A program made the position numbers and the translations under genes. This document shows, in pieces, positions 51,736-61,928 of a stretch of DNA of 64,000 bases. Numbering within the stretch: position 1 is the first letter of the stretch; every line of letters begins with the position of its first letter. A model generated the notes under the pieces. That model saw nothing but the letters and a program-made list of their open reading frames with translations, had not been told where the DNA came from and made no database searches. The DNA is from Saprospiraceae bacterium (GTDB taxonomy: Bacteria > Bacteroidota > Bacteroidia > Chitinophagales > Saprospiraceae), in the NCBI GenBank assembly GCA_016715465.1, contig JADKAA010000024.1, positions 1 to 64,000 on the forward strand, read 5' to 3'.

Positions 51736-53034
51736 ATGATTTGGCCCAATTTGTTGAGATTTATTTTCTGGATAACTATTTCTCTTCTGGCTTTTGGTAA
51801 TGTGTTTGCCTGCAGTGGGTACAAGATCACCATCGGAAACAAGACCCTATTGGGTAGCAATGAAGATGCCTGGAGGGTCACGCCCCGTATTTGGTTTGAA
51901 AGTGGTACGGGCAAAGGCCGTTATGGGGCTGCATTTACAGGATCGAGATATGACGGAGAGAACGGATATGCGCCTCAGGCGGGAATGAATGAAATGGGAC
52001 TTGCCTTTGAAAGACTTGCTTCATACCACCCAAAATCTGCGCCATTTACCAATAGAATAGCAATAACCAATCCCACCCGGTTTTTAAAGGACATTCTGCA
52101 CACATGCAAAACAGTTGAAGAAGTTAAGGCATATGTGGGTAAATATGACCACAGTTATTTTATTGAAGATGTTTTTATTTATGTGGACAAATCCGGAAAA
52201 TATCTTGTCGTAGAACCTTACAGTATGACAATAGGGAACGAACCAACATATGTCATATCCAACTTTTGTCCTTCCATCACATCCGCACCAGCGGCAAATC
52301 AACTGGAACGCTACCGCAATGGAGTGGATTATTTGAAGCATAAAATTGACACTACCCTGGAATTTTGTACTTCCTTGTCCGACACCATGCACGTTTGCAG
52401 GGATAAAATAGGTGACGGAACGTTACTGACCACTATTTGGGATTTACATGACGGCTTGGTTAATTTATATTTTTATCACCAATACCACAACACAGTACAA
52501 TTCAACATAAAAGACGAGTTGAAACAGGGAGACCATATCATTGCCATAGAAACATTATTTCCTTATAACCCTGAATTTGAAAAGTTACGCAATTACAAAA
52601 CCCCAAAAAACAATCATTTTATCCGAATATTCATGGTGGCTGCCGGGGGATTGTTTTTGTTCACCTCCTTTTTCTTTCTGATGCTGTTTTTTATAAAAAA
52701 TGGGAAGACTAAATATGCTTACATCCAGTGGTTACTTATTCCACTTGGTTTGATACTATTCTATTATATGTATGTGTTAAGCACAAAAATTAATGTTTTT
52801 TACTTTTCCGCGCCGTACAATGATCCTTCCAATGTTTTTGTGAGTTTGAGCTCATACCTGCCCGTTCTGATGATACTCATCATCATTCCATTGTGTGTGA
52901 TCAACTACAGACTTATTCAACAGCAGCTTTGGAGTACATTTGCTAAAGTTCTGTTTACCCTGAATATATTGGTGTATATAATGCTCATCGGACTTTTTGT
53001 GTATTGGGGATTTTACAACGTTTTTCACTTATAA
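51736..53034 (+). CDS. Ntn-hydrolase (choloylglycine/acyltransferase-like) with C-terminal membrane domain
   Basis: 432 residues. Signal peptide (FIFWITISLLAFGNVFA) followed at once by CSGYKITIGNKTLLGSNEDAW. The new N-terminal Cys after cleavage is the nucleophile of the linear-amide C-N hydrolase/acyl-CoA:6-APA transferase group; GSNEDAW, AGMNEMGLAFE and the later VISNF support this. From about residue 292 there are four membrane helices (FMVAAGGLFLFTSFFFLMLFF, WLLIPLGLILFYYMYVL, YLPVLMILIIIPLCVI, VLFTLNILVYIMLIGLFVYWG). The soluble hydrolase would thus be anchored with the enzyme outside the inner membrane. The membrane fusion is uncommon in the family. Confidence 0.8.
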   Translation: MIWPNLLRFIFWITISLLAFGNVFACSGYKITIGNKTLLGSNEDAWRVTPRIWFESGTGKGRYGAAFTGSRYDGENGYAPQAGMNEMGLAFERLASYHPKSAPFTNRIAITNPTRFLKDILHTCKTVEEVKAYVGKYDHSYFIEDVFIYVDKSGKYLVVEPYSMTIGNEPTYVISNFCPSITSAPAANQLERYRNGVDYLKHKIDTTLEFCTSLSDTMHVCRDKIGDGTLLTTIWDLHDGLVNLYFYHQYHNTVQFNIKDELKQGDHIIAIETLFPYNPEFEKLRNYKTPKNNHFIRIFMVAAGGLFLFTSFFFLMLFFIKNGKTKYAYIQWLLIPLGLILFYYMYVLSTKINVFYFSAPYNDPSNVFVSLSSYLPVLMILIIIPLCVINYRLIQQQLWSTFAKVLFTLNILVYIMLIGLFVYWGFYNVFHL

Positions 53035-53081
53035 ACAGAAAGGAATAAGGCTTTTGTTTCACTTGGATTGTCCTTCAATAG

Positions 53082-53116
53082 AAAGCCGAATACAAAAATT
53101 GTATTCGGCTTTTTTT
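53082..53116. terminator. Bidirectional terminator
   Basis: Perfect 14-bp stem AAAGCCGAATACAA/TTGTATTCGGCTTT with a 3-base loop, then T run to 53116. It lies between the convergent hydrolase gene (ends 53034) and katG (ends 53140). Confidence 0.85.
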
Positions 53117-53139
53117 ATGCTACCAATTAAGTATAAAAC

Positions 53140-55407
53140 TTATTTTAAATCGAATCGATCTAAATTCATCACTTTTGTCCAGGCCTTTACAAAATCTCTT
53201 ATAAACTTTCCGTTTGCATCGCTACTGGCATATACTTCTGCCAATGCTCTTAGTTCTGAGTTGGACCCGAATATTAAATCGGCTCTTGTGGCCGTCCATT
53301 TGAGGCTGCCGGTACTTCTGTCTTGTATGTCAAAAGTTTCTTTTGACTGGTCAACAGGCACCCACTGATACTTCATGTCTAAAAGATTTGAATAGAAATC
53401 ATTGCTTAGTGCATTTTTATTGGCAGTAAATACACCTTTATCTGAATAATCGTAAGTAGCACCCATACTTCTCATCCCTCCTACCAGAACCGTCATTTCC
53501 GGAGGGGTCAAATTAAGCAGTTGGGCTTTATCTATTAACAATTGCTCTGTGGTTAAGGTAGATTGCGTTTTTTTGTAATTTAAAAATCCGTCTGCCATTG
53601 GCTCTAAGAGATTGTAGGATTCAACATCTGTCTGTTCTTGTAGTGCATCCATTCTACCCGGTGAAAAAGGCACATAAATGGTATGTCCTCCATTTTTGGC
53701 TGCCTTCTCAATACCCACATTTCCAGCCAAAACAATTAAATCAGCCATGGACACTTTTTTCCCGGCGTTTATTTTGTTGAAATTATTTTGAATTTTTGCC
53801 AGGGTAGAGAGCACCTTATTCAAATGTTCAGGATTATTTATTTTCCAGTTTTTTTGTGGTTCCAGCATAATTCTGGCTCCATTGGCCCCACCTCTTCTGT
53901 CGGAATTTCTGTAGGTGGACGCCGAAGACCATGCCGTAACGACCATTTCCTGGATGGATAAACCTGAATTGGCAATGGAATTTTTAAGATTTTTAATATC
54001 ATTTTGGTTTATTAAAGTATGCTTCACTTTAGGTATTGGATCTTGCCAAATAAACTCTTCGGCAGGAACTTCCGGTCCTATATAAGAAGATTTGGGTCCC
54101 ATGTCTCTATGTGTAAGTTTAAACCAGGCCTTGGCAAAAGCTTTTTCAAATTCTACTGGATTTTCCATGAATCTCCTGGCAATTTTTTCGTACACAGGGT
54201 CAAACCTAAATGCCAGGTCAGTGGTCAGCATCGTGGGTTTGTGTTTTACATTAGGATCATAAGCATCGGGAATATATAATTTATCACCTTTGGCGACCCA
54301 TTGATGTGCTCCAGCGGGGCTTTTTGTTAATTCCCATTCGTTTTCAAAAAGAATTCTAAAGAAGTCATGATTCCATTGGGTAGGACTTTCTGTCCAGGTC
54401 ACCTCCAAACCTGAAGTGATACAGTCTTTTCCTTTTCCCGTTTCATAGGTGCTTTTCCAGCCTAAGCCCTGATCTTCTATACCGGCTGCTTCGGGAGCAG
54501 AACCAACATGAGTTCCAGGTCCTTTACCGTGTGTTTTCCCAAAGGTATGACCACCTGCATTTAGGGCAGTTGTTTCTTCATCATTCATGCCCATTCTGGC
54601 AAAAGTTTCCCGAATGGCTTTGGCAGCTTCCAGGGGATCGGGGTTTCCTCCCGGGCCTTCAGGGTTTACATAAATAAGTCCCATTTGACTTGCTGCCAGG
54701 GGATTTTGAAGTTCACCACTTTGATGGCGATTATCCTCCAGCCATTTGGTTTCTGCACCCCAATAGATATCCTTTGCGGGTTCCCAAACATCTTCTCTGC
54801 CGCCGGAAAAGCCAATGGTTTTAAAGCCCATGGATTCCAGCGCTACATTGCCTGTCAACAATAAAAGGTCGGCCCAGGAAATTTTATTGCCATATTTTTG
54901 TTTTACCGGCCACAATAGTCTTCTGGCTTTATCTAAGTTGGCGTTATCCGGCCAGCTATTGAGTGGGGCAAAGCGCTGCTGACCGGCCCTGGAACCCCCT
55001 CTGCCGTCACCTGTGCGGTAGGTACCTGCACTGTGCCATGCCATTCGTATAAATAGGGGACCATAGTTTCCAAAATCTGCCGGCCACCAATCCTTAGAAT
55101 CGGTTAACAATTTTTGGATGTCTTTTTTTAACGCAAAATAATCTAAAGACTTAAATGCTTCCTGATAATTAAAATTACTGCCCATGGGATTGGATTTGGC
55201 AGAATTTTGTCGAAGCACACTTAAATCCAGCTGATTGGGCCACCAGTCTTTAATCGTGTTGGGGTCAATTGCTTTTTCCATAAGCATGGTGGTTTCGGTT
55301 TTTTCGGCAGCCTTAGCTCCATAGCCCATGGGACATTCAGCGGCTTTTTCTTGTGCATAGGTGTTAAATGTAAATGCCATCAACACAATGATTATACATT
55401 TTTTCAT
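53140..55407 (-). CDS. katG: Catalase-peroxidase KatG with signal peptide
   Basis: 755 residues. The peroxidase core is complete: distal RMAWHSAGTYRTGDGRGG (Arg, Trp, His), the adduct Tyr in LIYVNPEGPGG and Met in ARMGMNDEE, and the proximal His in NAGGHTFGKTHG. Duplicate C-terminal domain follows (from about residue 430). KatG breaks down hydrogen peroxide with haem. An N-terminal extension MKKCIIIVLMAFTFNTYAQ is a signal peptide with a good cleavage site, so this enzyme is predicted to be exported to the periplasm, unlike the usual cytoplasmic KatG. Confidence 0.95.
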   Translation of the reverse strand: MKKCIIIVLMAFTFNTYAQEKAAECPMGYGAKAAEKTETTMLMEKAIDPNTIKDWWPNQLDLSVLRQNSAKSNPMGSNFNYQEAFKSLDYFALKKDIQKLLTDSKDWWPADFGNYGPLFIRMAWHSAGTYRTGDGRGGSRAGQQRFAPLNSWPDNANLDKARRLLWPVKQKYGNKISWADLLLLTGNVALESMGFKTIGFSGGREDVWEPAKDIYWGAETKWLEDNRHQSGELQNPLAASQMGLIYVNPEGPGGNPDPLEAAKAIRETFARMGMNDEETTALNAGGHTFGKTHGKGPGTHVGSAPEAAGIEDQGLGWKSTYETGKGKDCITSGLEVTWTESPTQWNHDFFRILFENEWELTKSPAGAHQWVAKGDKLYIPDAYDPNVKHKPTMLTTDLAFRFDPVYEKIARRFMENPVEFEKAFAKAWFKLTHRDMGPKSSYIGPEVPAEEFIWQDPIPKVKHTLINQNDIKNLKNSIANSGLSIQEMVVTAWSSASTYRNSDRRGGANGARIMLEPQKNWKINNPEHLNKVLSTLAKIQNNFNKINAGKKVSMADLIVLAGNVGIEKAAKNGGHTIYVPFSPGRMDALQEQTDVESYNLLEPMADGFLNYKKTQSTLTTEQLLIDKAQLLNLTPPEMTVLVGGMRSMGATYDYSDKGVFTANKNALSNDFYSNLLDMKYQWVPVDQSKETFDIQDRSTGSLKWTATRADLIFGSNSELRALAEVYASSDANGKFIRDFVKAWTKVMNLDRFDLK

Positions 55408-56108
55408 ATCTGGTAATTTTATTATAATTAAAAACAGTGTTTATTTTTTGGGGTAAAGAAATTCCATGCTTTACCAATCAAAACATTTGTACCATCTGAG
55501 CGCACTTAAACTACTCCATAAAATCCAGCCGGCAATACAATTGTATCTCAGTGTGGCTACACCAAATTCATTCTGTAATTTGAAGTGCAATGAATGCCAA
55601 GTAAGCCAAACTGAGTTGGCGTGTTCATCGGCAACAATATCGCCTTGAATAGAACAGCGGGCTTCGAGTTGTACATGTTATCGATAGCCTGATTTTTCCC
55701 CGCCATACTGTTAACTTTAAGCAACGGCAGAAGCCATGTATATAACACATAGCAAAAAAGAAAAATTAAAAGCTATTTAATGACAATTTTAGCAATGTCT
55801 TGGTTCCCTTTTATCATTTACTAACTTAAACAATTCCATAAAATTTCTTAGTGAGTTTAATCAGAACTATACATGATCTTAATCACTTTAATAGAGGTTT
55901 TCTTAAAATCAGAAAGCCAAAAAAGGTAGCCCTTGCACCTGTATTTTCATTTATACGGATTTCATTTTTAAATTGGAGAAGAAGCAAATGAAAAGATCCT
56001 ATCCTCAACTATTATTTTTATTTTCACCATCGGTTTGCCGGGAGGAAGGAATTCTAATTTCCCCCTTTCACAAATACCTGATCTTTATGTAGCATCTAAA
56101 ATGGCACC
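55408..56108. other. Gene-free stretch
   Basis: Divergent promoter region between katG and the WG/TonB-C gene. No gene is supported. Part of 55460-55750 on the minus strand has a protein-like look (LAYLAFIALQI) but is broken by stops. No clear Fur, OxyR or other operator was identified. Confidence 0.4.
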
Positions 56109-57435
56109 ATGAAAAAATTAGTTTGCTTTTGTTTCTTTTTCCCCGCTTATTTCGGTCGCACAAAACCCAAAGTTTACGGAAAAAACGCCTGCCGTTTTGG
56201 GCCATTACCTGGTAAAAGATCAGGAAGATCAAATGGGTCTTGTGGATAAAAATAATAATTTTATCATCCCGCTTGATTCAAATGTTTTATGGCAATGGTA
56301 TCCGCCGGAAAGCCATTATTTCATCCGTGGAAACCGGCAAATGGGTGATTTTCAAGAGCAGCTTTATGATGTAAAGGGGCAATTGTTATTTTCCAATGTG
56401 AATATAGGTATCGTGGGTCTTGGTACGCATCTTGAAAAAGCGGATAATTCTTACCGCGATTATTTTATGGTTGAACAAAAGGGCCGGCCCAACAAACTGC
56501 TTTTTCACAAAAGAAATGGTCAGATTCTGCCCGATTCTTTTTCGAGTATTGAATATGGCGGGTCAAACAGTACATTTTTGGCTCTTCATTTGGGTGAAAA
56601 AGGAGCACCAAAAGTGGTGTCTGTATATGATTTGAATGGAAAAAAACTGTTCACGGTGCCGCCGGAAATCCGGGTTATGCACACAGGTCGTCCCAATCTT
56701 TTACTGGCGACAAAGTCCAATCCGCAAAAACAAGCATTGATTTTCATTGATAAAGGCCTGGATAGCACTGGTTTTGAGTACGACGCCCTGCGAAAAATGT
56801 GGACGGGCTGGTTTGTGTATTCAAAAGATGCACGCAAACATTTTGGACTTCTTGATGCCAACGGAATTCCTGCAGGTCCGGCCGATTTTACGAAACTTAG
56901 CGAGCCAAATCACAATGAATTGGAAATTTTCCGGACAAAAAGGGGCAGTTCGCCCATGGCAACCGGTTTTCGCGAAAGCATGGAAAAAGGCACGTGGATT
57001 GGAATTGACAGCCTCGGTGTTGAGCATTTATTTACGGAAGCCGCTCCTCCCGAAACGTTCGGCCAAATGCAGGAGCGGCTGAGGTCCGAAAAAGCAAAGA
57101 CCGCCATAAGCAAGCTGCCGGATGGAAGTACCCTGGAAAAATCACCTTCGTTTCCGGGTGGTGATTCGGCGATGCGTGCATTTTTGGCGGCAAACCTCAA
57201 ATATCCGAAAATAGCCATAGAAAATGGTATTGAAGGCACGGTGGTGCTGCAAATTGTAGTCGAAGCCGACGGGCGCCTGTCAAATATTGCCATCAAACGC
57301 GACATCGGAAACGGCTGTGGCCTGGCCGCCGTCCAGTGTTTTGAAAAAATGCCGCGCTGGTTGGCTGCCGAACAAAATAGTCAGGCTGTGGCGTCCGTTT
57401 TGACGGTGCCGGTATCGTTCAAATTGAATCATTAA
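56109..57435 (+). CDS. WG-repeat/TonB C-terminal domain protein, N-terminal frameshift
   Basis: The ATG at 56109 opens a signal peptide (MKKLVCFCFFF) that runs into a frameshift near 56140 in a T/C run; the other frame continues LISVAQNPKFTEKTPAVLGHY. Restored length is about 440 residues. Residues 35-320 hold WG-like repeats (DQMGLVDKNNNFIIPLD, KHFGLLDANGIPAGPADF). The C-terminal 90 residues (PSFPGGDSAMRAFLAANLKYPKIAIENGIEGTVVLQIVVEADGRL) are a TonB C-terminal domain, which in this phylum links to energy transfer or partner binding. The indel may be a sequence error, since the rest of the gene is long and clean. Confidence 0.75.
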
Positions 57436-57606
57436 AATTGGAAGATTGCTTTTGACATTGATCTAATCAACATTCTCTGAAGTAAAGAAATGGCGGGCAC
57501 CAATAGTGAGAATAATGTAACATATTTTTAAAATTATGTGATGCTTTTTGGCGTAAAGTAAGTCAACTTTGCTATTTACATTTAGTAACACTTAATAGCT
57601 AAAAAG

Positions 57607-58731
57607 ATGTCTACCACTGTTAATACATTAAAGAAAACGTCAGCACAAGGTAATTTTTCCAATACAACTACAAATATGAAAGGCCTGGTTTATAATGGAC
57701 CGGGTGATATAGAATGGAAAGATGTTCCTAAGCCCGCTATTGATCAACCTACGGACGCCCTTGTAAAAATAATAAAGACCACCATCTGTGGAACAGATTT
57801 GGGTATTTTACATGGTAAAACCCCATCAGTAAAACCTGGTACTACGCTGGGCCATGAAGGAATAGGTATAATTGAAGAAGTAGGCAATTCAGTCCGAAAC
57901 TTTAAGAAAGGAGATCATGTCATTATTTCTTGTATTACGGCAGACGGTTCTTGTGAGTATTGTAAAAGACAAATGTACGGGCATTGCGAAGATGGTGGCT
58001 GGATTTTAGGTCATCTTATAAATGGTACACAGGCTGAATTTGTACGTATTCCCCATGCCGACAATAGCCTTTATGCGGTACCTGAAGGAATAGATGAAGA
58101 CGCTTTGGTAATGTTAAGTGACATACTTCCAACTGGGCATGAAATAGGCGTGATCAATGGCTGTGTAAAACCAGGTGACACTATTGCCATTGTGGGTGCA
58201 GGACCCATCGGCATGTCTGCCTTACTTACAGCGCAATTTTATTCTCCGGCAAAAATCTATATGATTGATTTGGACGAAAATCGCTTGAAACTTGCTAAAA
58301 AGTTGGGAGCGACTCATACCATCAATTCAGGAAACGAAGATGCCATTAAAAAAATCATGTCCGAAACAAAAGACGGTGTAGATGTAGCCATTGAAGCAGT
58401 GGGCTTTCCCGCCACATTCGATATCTGTCAACACATTGTTCGCCCGGGAGGGCACTTGGCAAACGTGGGTGTGCATGGTAAAAGTGTAAACCTGCAACTC
58501 CAGGATTTATGGATACGCAACATCACAATTACCATGGGACTCGTCAACACCAACACTACCCCTATGCTACTTAAAACGGTCATTTCAGGGAGAATTAAAC
58601 CAGAATCATTAATCACCCACCACTTTAAATTAGATGAAATGCTCAAGGCTTATGAGGTTTTTGGCAATGCATCTAAAGAAAATGCGATGAAAGTAATATT
58701 AACGAATAAAGATTTTGAAAAACATAACTGA
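57607..58731 (+). CDS. Zinc-dependent alcohol dehydrogenase
   Basis: 374 residues; the enzyme core starts at MKGLVYNGPGDIEWKDVP, and the first 22 residues (Ser/Thr-rich) are an extra tail, so the true start might be the internal ATG at about 57676. Catalytic zinc ligands: Cys in TTICGTDLG, His-Glu in TTLGHEGIG, and Asp/Cys later. Structural zinc site: CITADGSCEYCKRQMYGHCED. NAD(P)-binding GAGPIGMSALLTAQ then MIDLDENRLKLAKKLGA. This is the MDR family in the zinc group, like tdh or fdh-type enzymes; the alcohol is not known. Confidence 0.9.
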   Translation: MSTTVNTLKKTSAQGNFSNTTTNMKGLVYNGPGDIEWKDVPKPAIDQPTDALVKIIKTTICGTDLGILHGKTPSVKPGTTLGHEGIGIIEEVGNSVRNFKKGDHVIISCITADGSCEYCKRQMYGHCEDGGWILGHLINGTQAEFVRIPHADNSLYAVPEGIDEDALVMLSDILPTGHEIGVINGCVKPGDTIAIVGAGPIGMSALLTAQFYSPAKIYMIDLDENRLKLAKKLGATHTINSGNEDAIKKIMSETKDGVDVAIEAVGFPATFDICQHIVRPGGHLANVGVHGKSVNLQLQDLWIRNITITMGLVNTNTTPMLLKTVISGRIKPESLITHHFKLDEMLKAYEVFGNASKENAMKVILTNKDFEKHN

Positions 58732-58782
58732 GTAAAAAACTAAAATGAAATTCAAATCAAAGAATACCTTATCTATTGACAA

Positions 58783-60373
58783 TTAATACATAACTACCGC
58801 AATCACCCCTCTTCCTCCTTGTGTTGATAATCTTGTAGCACTCACTTCTCCACCTGACCTGTCAGATATTCTCAATTGCTCTTTTGGAGAATTCCATGAG
58901 CCGCCCCGATTGATGGTACCGGCACCTGTGGTCACCTCTGCGGTAGCTATTGTTTCCAAGGTAGTGGCTGCTACATTTCCCGGCCAATAACTCACCAGAG
59001 CATTGCCATTTACTTAAAGTTCCATCTCCCCTTGACATACCAGGCAAGCCCAGTTTATTATAACTTCTTGCAGCTACATTTCCAACGGTCACACATGCTT
59101 CGGTTAGGTTGCCACTCATGTCCATCACACCATAATAGGCGGCACCTGATACTTTACGATTGGTAATGGCAACAGAAAAAATTCCATTTCTTACAGGACC
59201 ATCCAAGCCGGACATATCAAAAATGGCATTCCCTAAAGTGCCACTGCTGTTGCTTACCAATTCTGACTGAGTGTAAGGATTGCTTAAAGTCAGGGCACTA
59301 CTGTTGATTAATTTACTTTCCCAGGCATATTCACCCGCAATGGGTGCATTAAAATAATTGTTTTTACAAATTTTTTCAAAATGGATTTCTGTCATAGGAG
59401 CCAGACCTGCCCAATCCAGCCAGGCAGCAATATCCGGCCAACTCAAATAATTGCAGGCCACAAATTCTCCATCATTTGCTTCATCATACAAATTGTTGCC
59501 GGAGGCATCGCAGCCATACACTGCGGGAAAACCGTCAATACTAGGATACTTTATCTCGATAAAATTACGGTTATTCCCGGAAGTAGTCAAAGCACCTGTT
59601 CCAACAGCAGATGTAGGTAAATTGGCCGTTCTGGTGGTTTGTTGTGTGACATTCAAGGTATTTAGAAAATCCCTGTAGGCTCCCTGACTTATTTCATACT
59701 TCATACACCATATCACTCCTAATACTGGAAAATTGGGATTGTTAATATTTAACGAACTAAGTCCAAATGCAACTTCAAAAGTATTTGGAGCCTCTATTTC
59801 TTCATCGTCAAAAGTATTGGCATCTACATTGGTAAATTGACCATAATAAGAATAAGTATTGTCTCCATAATGAAATGCATTTGTACTCTCCGTAAGTTGG
59901 TTTCCATCTCCGAGATAGTGGTAGGTAGAAGGTATCATTACCATTTCTACTGCAAATGCCCGGATTTCAATATCGTAGGGTAAAGCGGGAGTTGAAAACT
60001 TAAACAGTCCACTTATACTTCCTTTACCAACAGTTGATGGGTGAAAAATTTTAGCATTTCCATAACTCACATATTCAAAATTTGCGGGAAGTCCAAAAAA
60101 AGGAACTACGGAAGGGGCACCTAAAGATAAATTTTGCCATTCTCCAGTCTCTGTTCTGTATTTAAAAAAAACGAGTACCCCATCCATATTGTTTTGTGGG
60201 TGGTTATTATTGTCCACCCTCCAGCTATTATCCCAACTTAAAGTGAAACTAATGTAACCAGGATCTCCGGGAGCGGCGGGTACATCATAAATTACATCAC
60301 CAATGGTAACATTGTTTGCATTTACAAATTGCATGCTTGAAAGAAATAAAAAAAGTAAAAGTAGATGTCGCAT
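58783..60373 (-). pseudogene. FGE-sulfatase (SUMF1)-domain exported protein, frameshifted
   Basis: Signal peptide LLLLFLFLSSMQFVNA. N-terminal half is a beta-rich region (SFTLSWDNSWRVDNNNHPQNNMDGVLVFFKY), then an FGE-like domain: GVIWCMKYEISQGAYRDFLNTLN, CNYLSWPDIAAWLDWAGLAPMTEIHFEKICK, YYGVMDMSGNLTEACVTVGN. The frame breaks near 59010 (TTTAAGTAAATGG) and the proper end lies in another frame: NGNALVSYWPGNVAATTLET, NRGGSWNSPKEQLRISDRSGG. Restored length is about 530 residues. The domain fold is that of formylglycine-generating enzyme, but many exported Bacteroidota members have no such activity. Upstream is a protein of the same strand at 24 bases. Confidence 0.8.
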
Positions 60374-60396
60374 TTTATTAATTAATTTTTTTATGA

Positions 60397-61887
60397 TTAA
60401 ATACCGTTAAGATTAAAAACCACCCCAGGATTGATATTTATCGAAGACAATGGTTTTAGATGTAGTTTTTTAATTTCATAAGAGATGGATACGGTGGGAT
60501 ATCTGTCCAGTCCGGATTGCAGGATCACCTCACTATTGATGGCAGGAAGTACTCCGCAATCCCAGTTATTTGGGTTGGCCCAGTCGGTGTCCACATTGCC
60601 ACCCCATCTTACTATATTGTCCGAGCAGTCAGGATTTTGATTGAAAGCTATGGTATTATGAAAGCCATCATTGTTGCCACCTGTATAGATGTTGGGTAGT
60701 GGGTTTTGGTTCAGAGCGATGGTATTATGAAATCCATCATTGTTTCCACCGGTATAGATGTTTGGTAGTGGGTTTTGGTTCAGCGCTATGGTATTTTGGA
60801 AGCCATCGTTGTTTCCACCTGCATAGATATTTGGCAGTGGATTTTGATTGAGAGCTACCGTATTCTGAAATCCATCATTGTTGCCACCTGTATAGATGTT
60901 TGGCAATGGATTTTGGTTGAGTGATACGGCATGAAAGCCATCATTGTTTCCACCTGCATAGATGTTTGGCAATGGATTTTGATTCAGAGCTATGGTATTA
61001 TGAAAGCCATCATTATTTCCACCTGTGTAGATGTTTGGTAGTGGGTTTTGATTAAGAGCGATGGTATTATGAAATCCATCATTATTACCACCTGCGTAGA
61101 TGTTTGGCAATGGATTTTGATTAAGTGATACAGCATTATGAAATCCATCATTATTGCCACCTGCATAGATGTTGAATAATTGGTGATCAATGGTAGTTGT
61201 CCTATTCACATTTTCTGTGCCACAAGCTGCATTGGTACTGATGTGCATTTCTATATCACCCATAGCTGCATCATACACAAGAAGTAAAGGAGTCAGACCC
61301 ATTTTTAAAATGGCATTGTCGCTCGATTTACGAAGTGTGATGTAGTCAGTATTTACGGTAGATGTAAAGGTACAAAAAGCACCATCAAGGTAATTGGTGG
61401 TGACGTTATAATCACCAGCCCATTGAGAAGAAGTAATTGTATTTAAGCCCAGGGCAAGTGAAAATATGCCTGGCGGAAATTGAATAGAGTTATTGCAGCC
61501 ACATTCCACCAATAAGGCTGTAATTCGATTTACATTTTCTGTACCACAAGCGGGATTGGTATTGATGTGCATTTCCAAATTTCCAAATGAAACATCATAA
61601 ACTATAGATAATGGTGTTATACCAGAGGCAATTACTGAATTGTCGGATGCTTTCCTGATGGTTAGAAAATCCGTAGTTACAGATGAAGAAAAAGTGACAA
61701 AAGATTGATCCTGATATCCCTGGGTGATATTGAAATCTCCTGCCCATTGGTTTACGGCAATGGCATTATATCCGCACACCACGTTAATGTTTGATACAGG
61801 GAACTGGAATGTGTTGTCACATTGAGCCAGGAGTATATAATGTATGAATGAAAAAATTATTACACTTAAGTATCTCAGTTCGGGCAT
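60397..61887 (-). CDS. Exported protein with eight 23-residue repeats
   Basis: 496 residues from the ATG at 61887, which follows the LytTR gene and precedes a signal peptide (SVIIFSFIHYILLAQ). Residues 18-220 contain two copies of a 100-residue module (QFPVSNINVVCGYNAIAVNQWAGDFNIT..., QFPPGIFSLALGLNTITSSQWAGDYNVT...). Then eight near-identical repeats NIY(A/T)GGNNDGFHNTIALNQNPLP, one with a residue missing (GFHAVSLNQ), and a C-terminal GGNVDTDWANPNNWDCGVLP domain of the kind found in exported Bacteroidota proteins. No catalytic motif. Function unknown; adhesin-like. Confidence 0.75.
   Translation of the reverse strand: MPELRYLSVIIFSFIHYILLAQCDNTFQFPVSNINVVCGYNAIAVNQWAGDFNITQGYQDQSFVTFSSSVTTDFLTIRKASDNSVIASGITPLSIVYDVSFGNLEMHINTNPACGTENVNRITALLVECGCNNSIQFPPGIFSLALGLNTITSSQWAGDYNVTTNYLDGAFCTFTSTVNTDYITLRKSSDNAILKMGLTPLLLVYDAAMGDIEMHISTNAACGTENVNRTTTIDHQLFNIYAGGNNDGFHNAVSLNQNPLPNIYAGGNNDGFHNTIALNQNPLPNIYTGGNNDGFHNTIALNQNPLPNIYAGGNNDGFHAVSLNQNPLPNIYTGGNNDGFQNTVALNQNPLPNIYAGGNNDGFQNTIALNQNPLPNIYTGGNNDGFHNTIALNQNPLPNIYTGGNNDGFHNTIAFNQNPDCSDNIVRWGGNVDTDWANPNNWDCGVLPAINSEVILQSGLDRYPTVSISYEIKKLHLKPLSSININPGVVFNLNGI
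60632..61173 (-). repeat. Tandem 69-bp repeat (about 8 units)
   Basis: The DNA behind the 23-residue repeats. Units are 69 bp, one is 66 bp. They differ by synonymous and A/T, H/Q changes in a pattern that alternates, which suggests gene-conversion-like shuffling. Confidence 0.85.
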
Positions 61888-61928
61888 ATTATTTCTTTTT
61901 CCATAAATTATCGGTATAAAAATACTAT

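Noticed and set aside
58783..58995. The FGE-like protein end as a second DGR variable region
   Set aside because: The C-terminal codons are not enriched in NNC codons, and no reverse transcriptase is nearby.
60632..61173. CRISPR array
   Set aside because: The 69-bp periodic units are coding, in frame with a signal-peptide protein, and contain no unique spacers.
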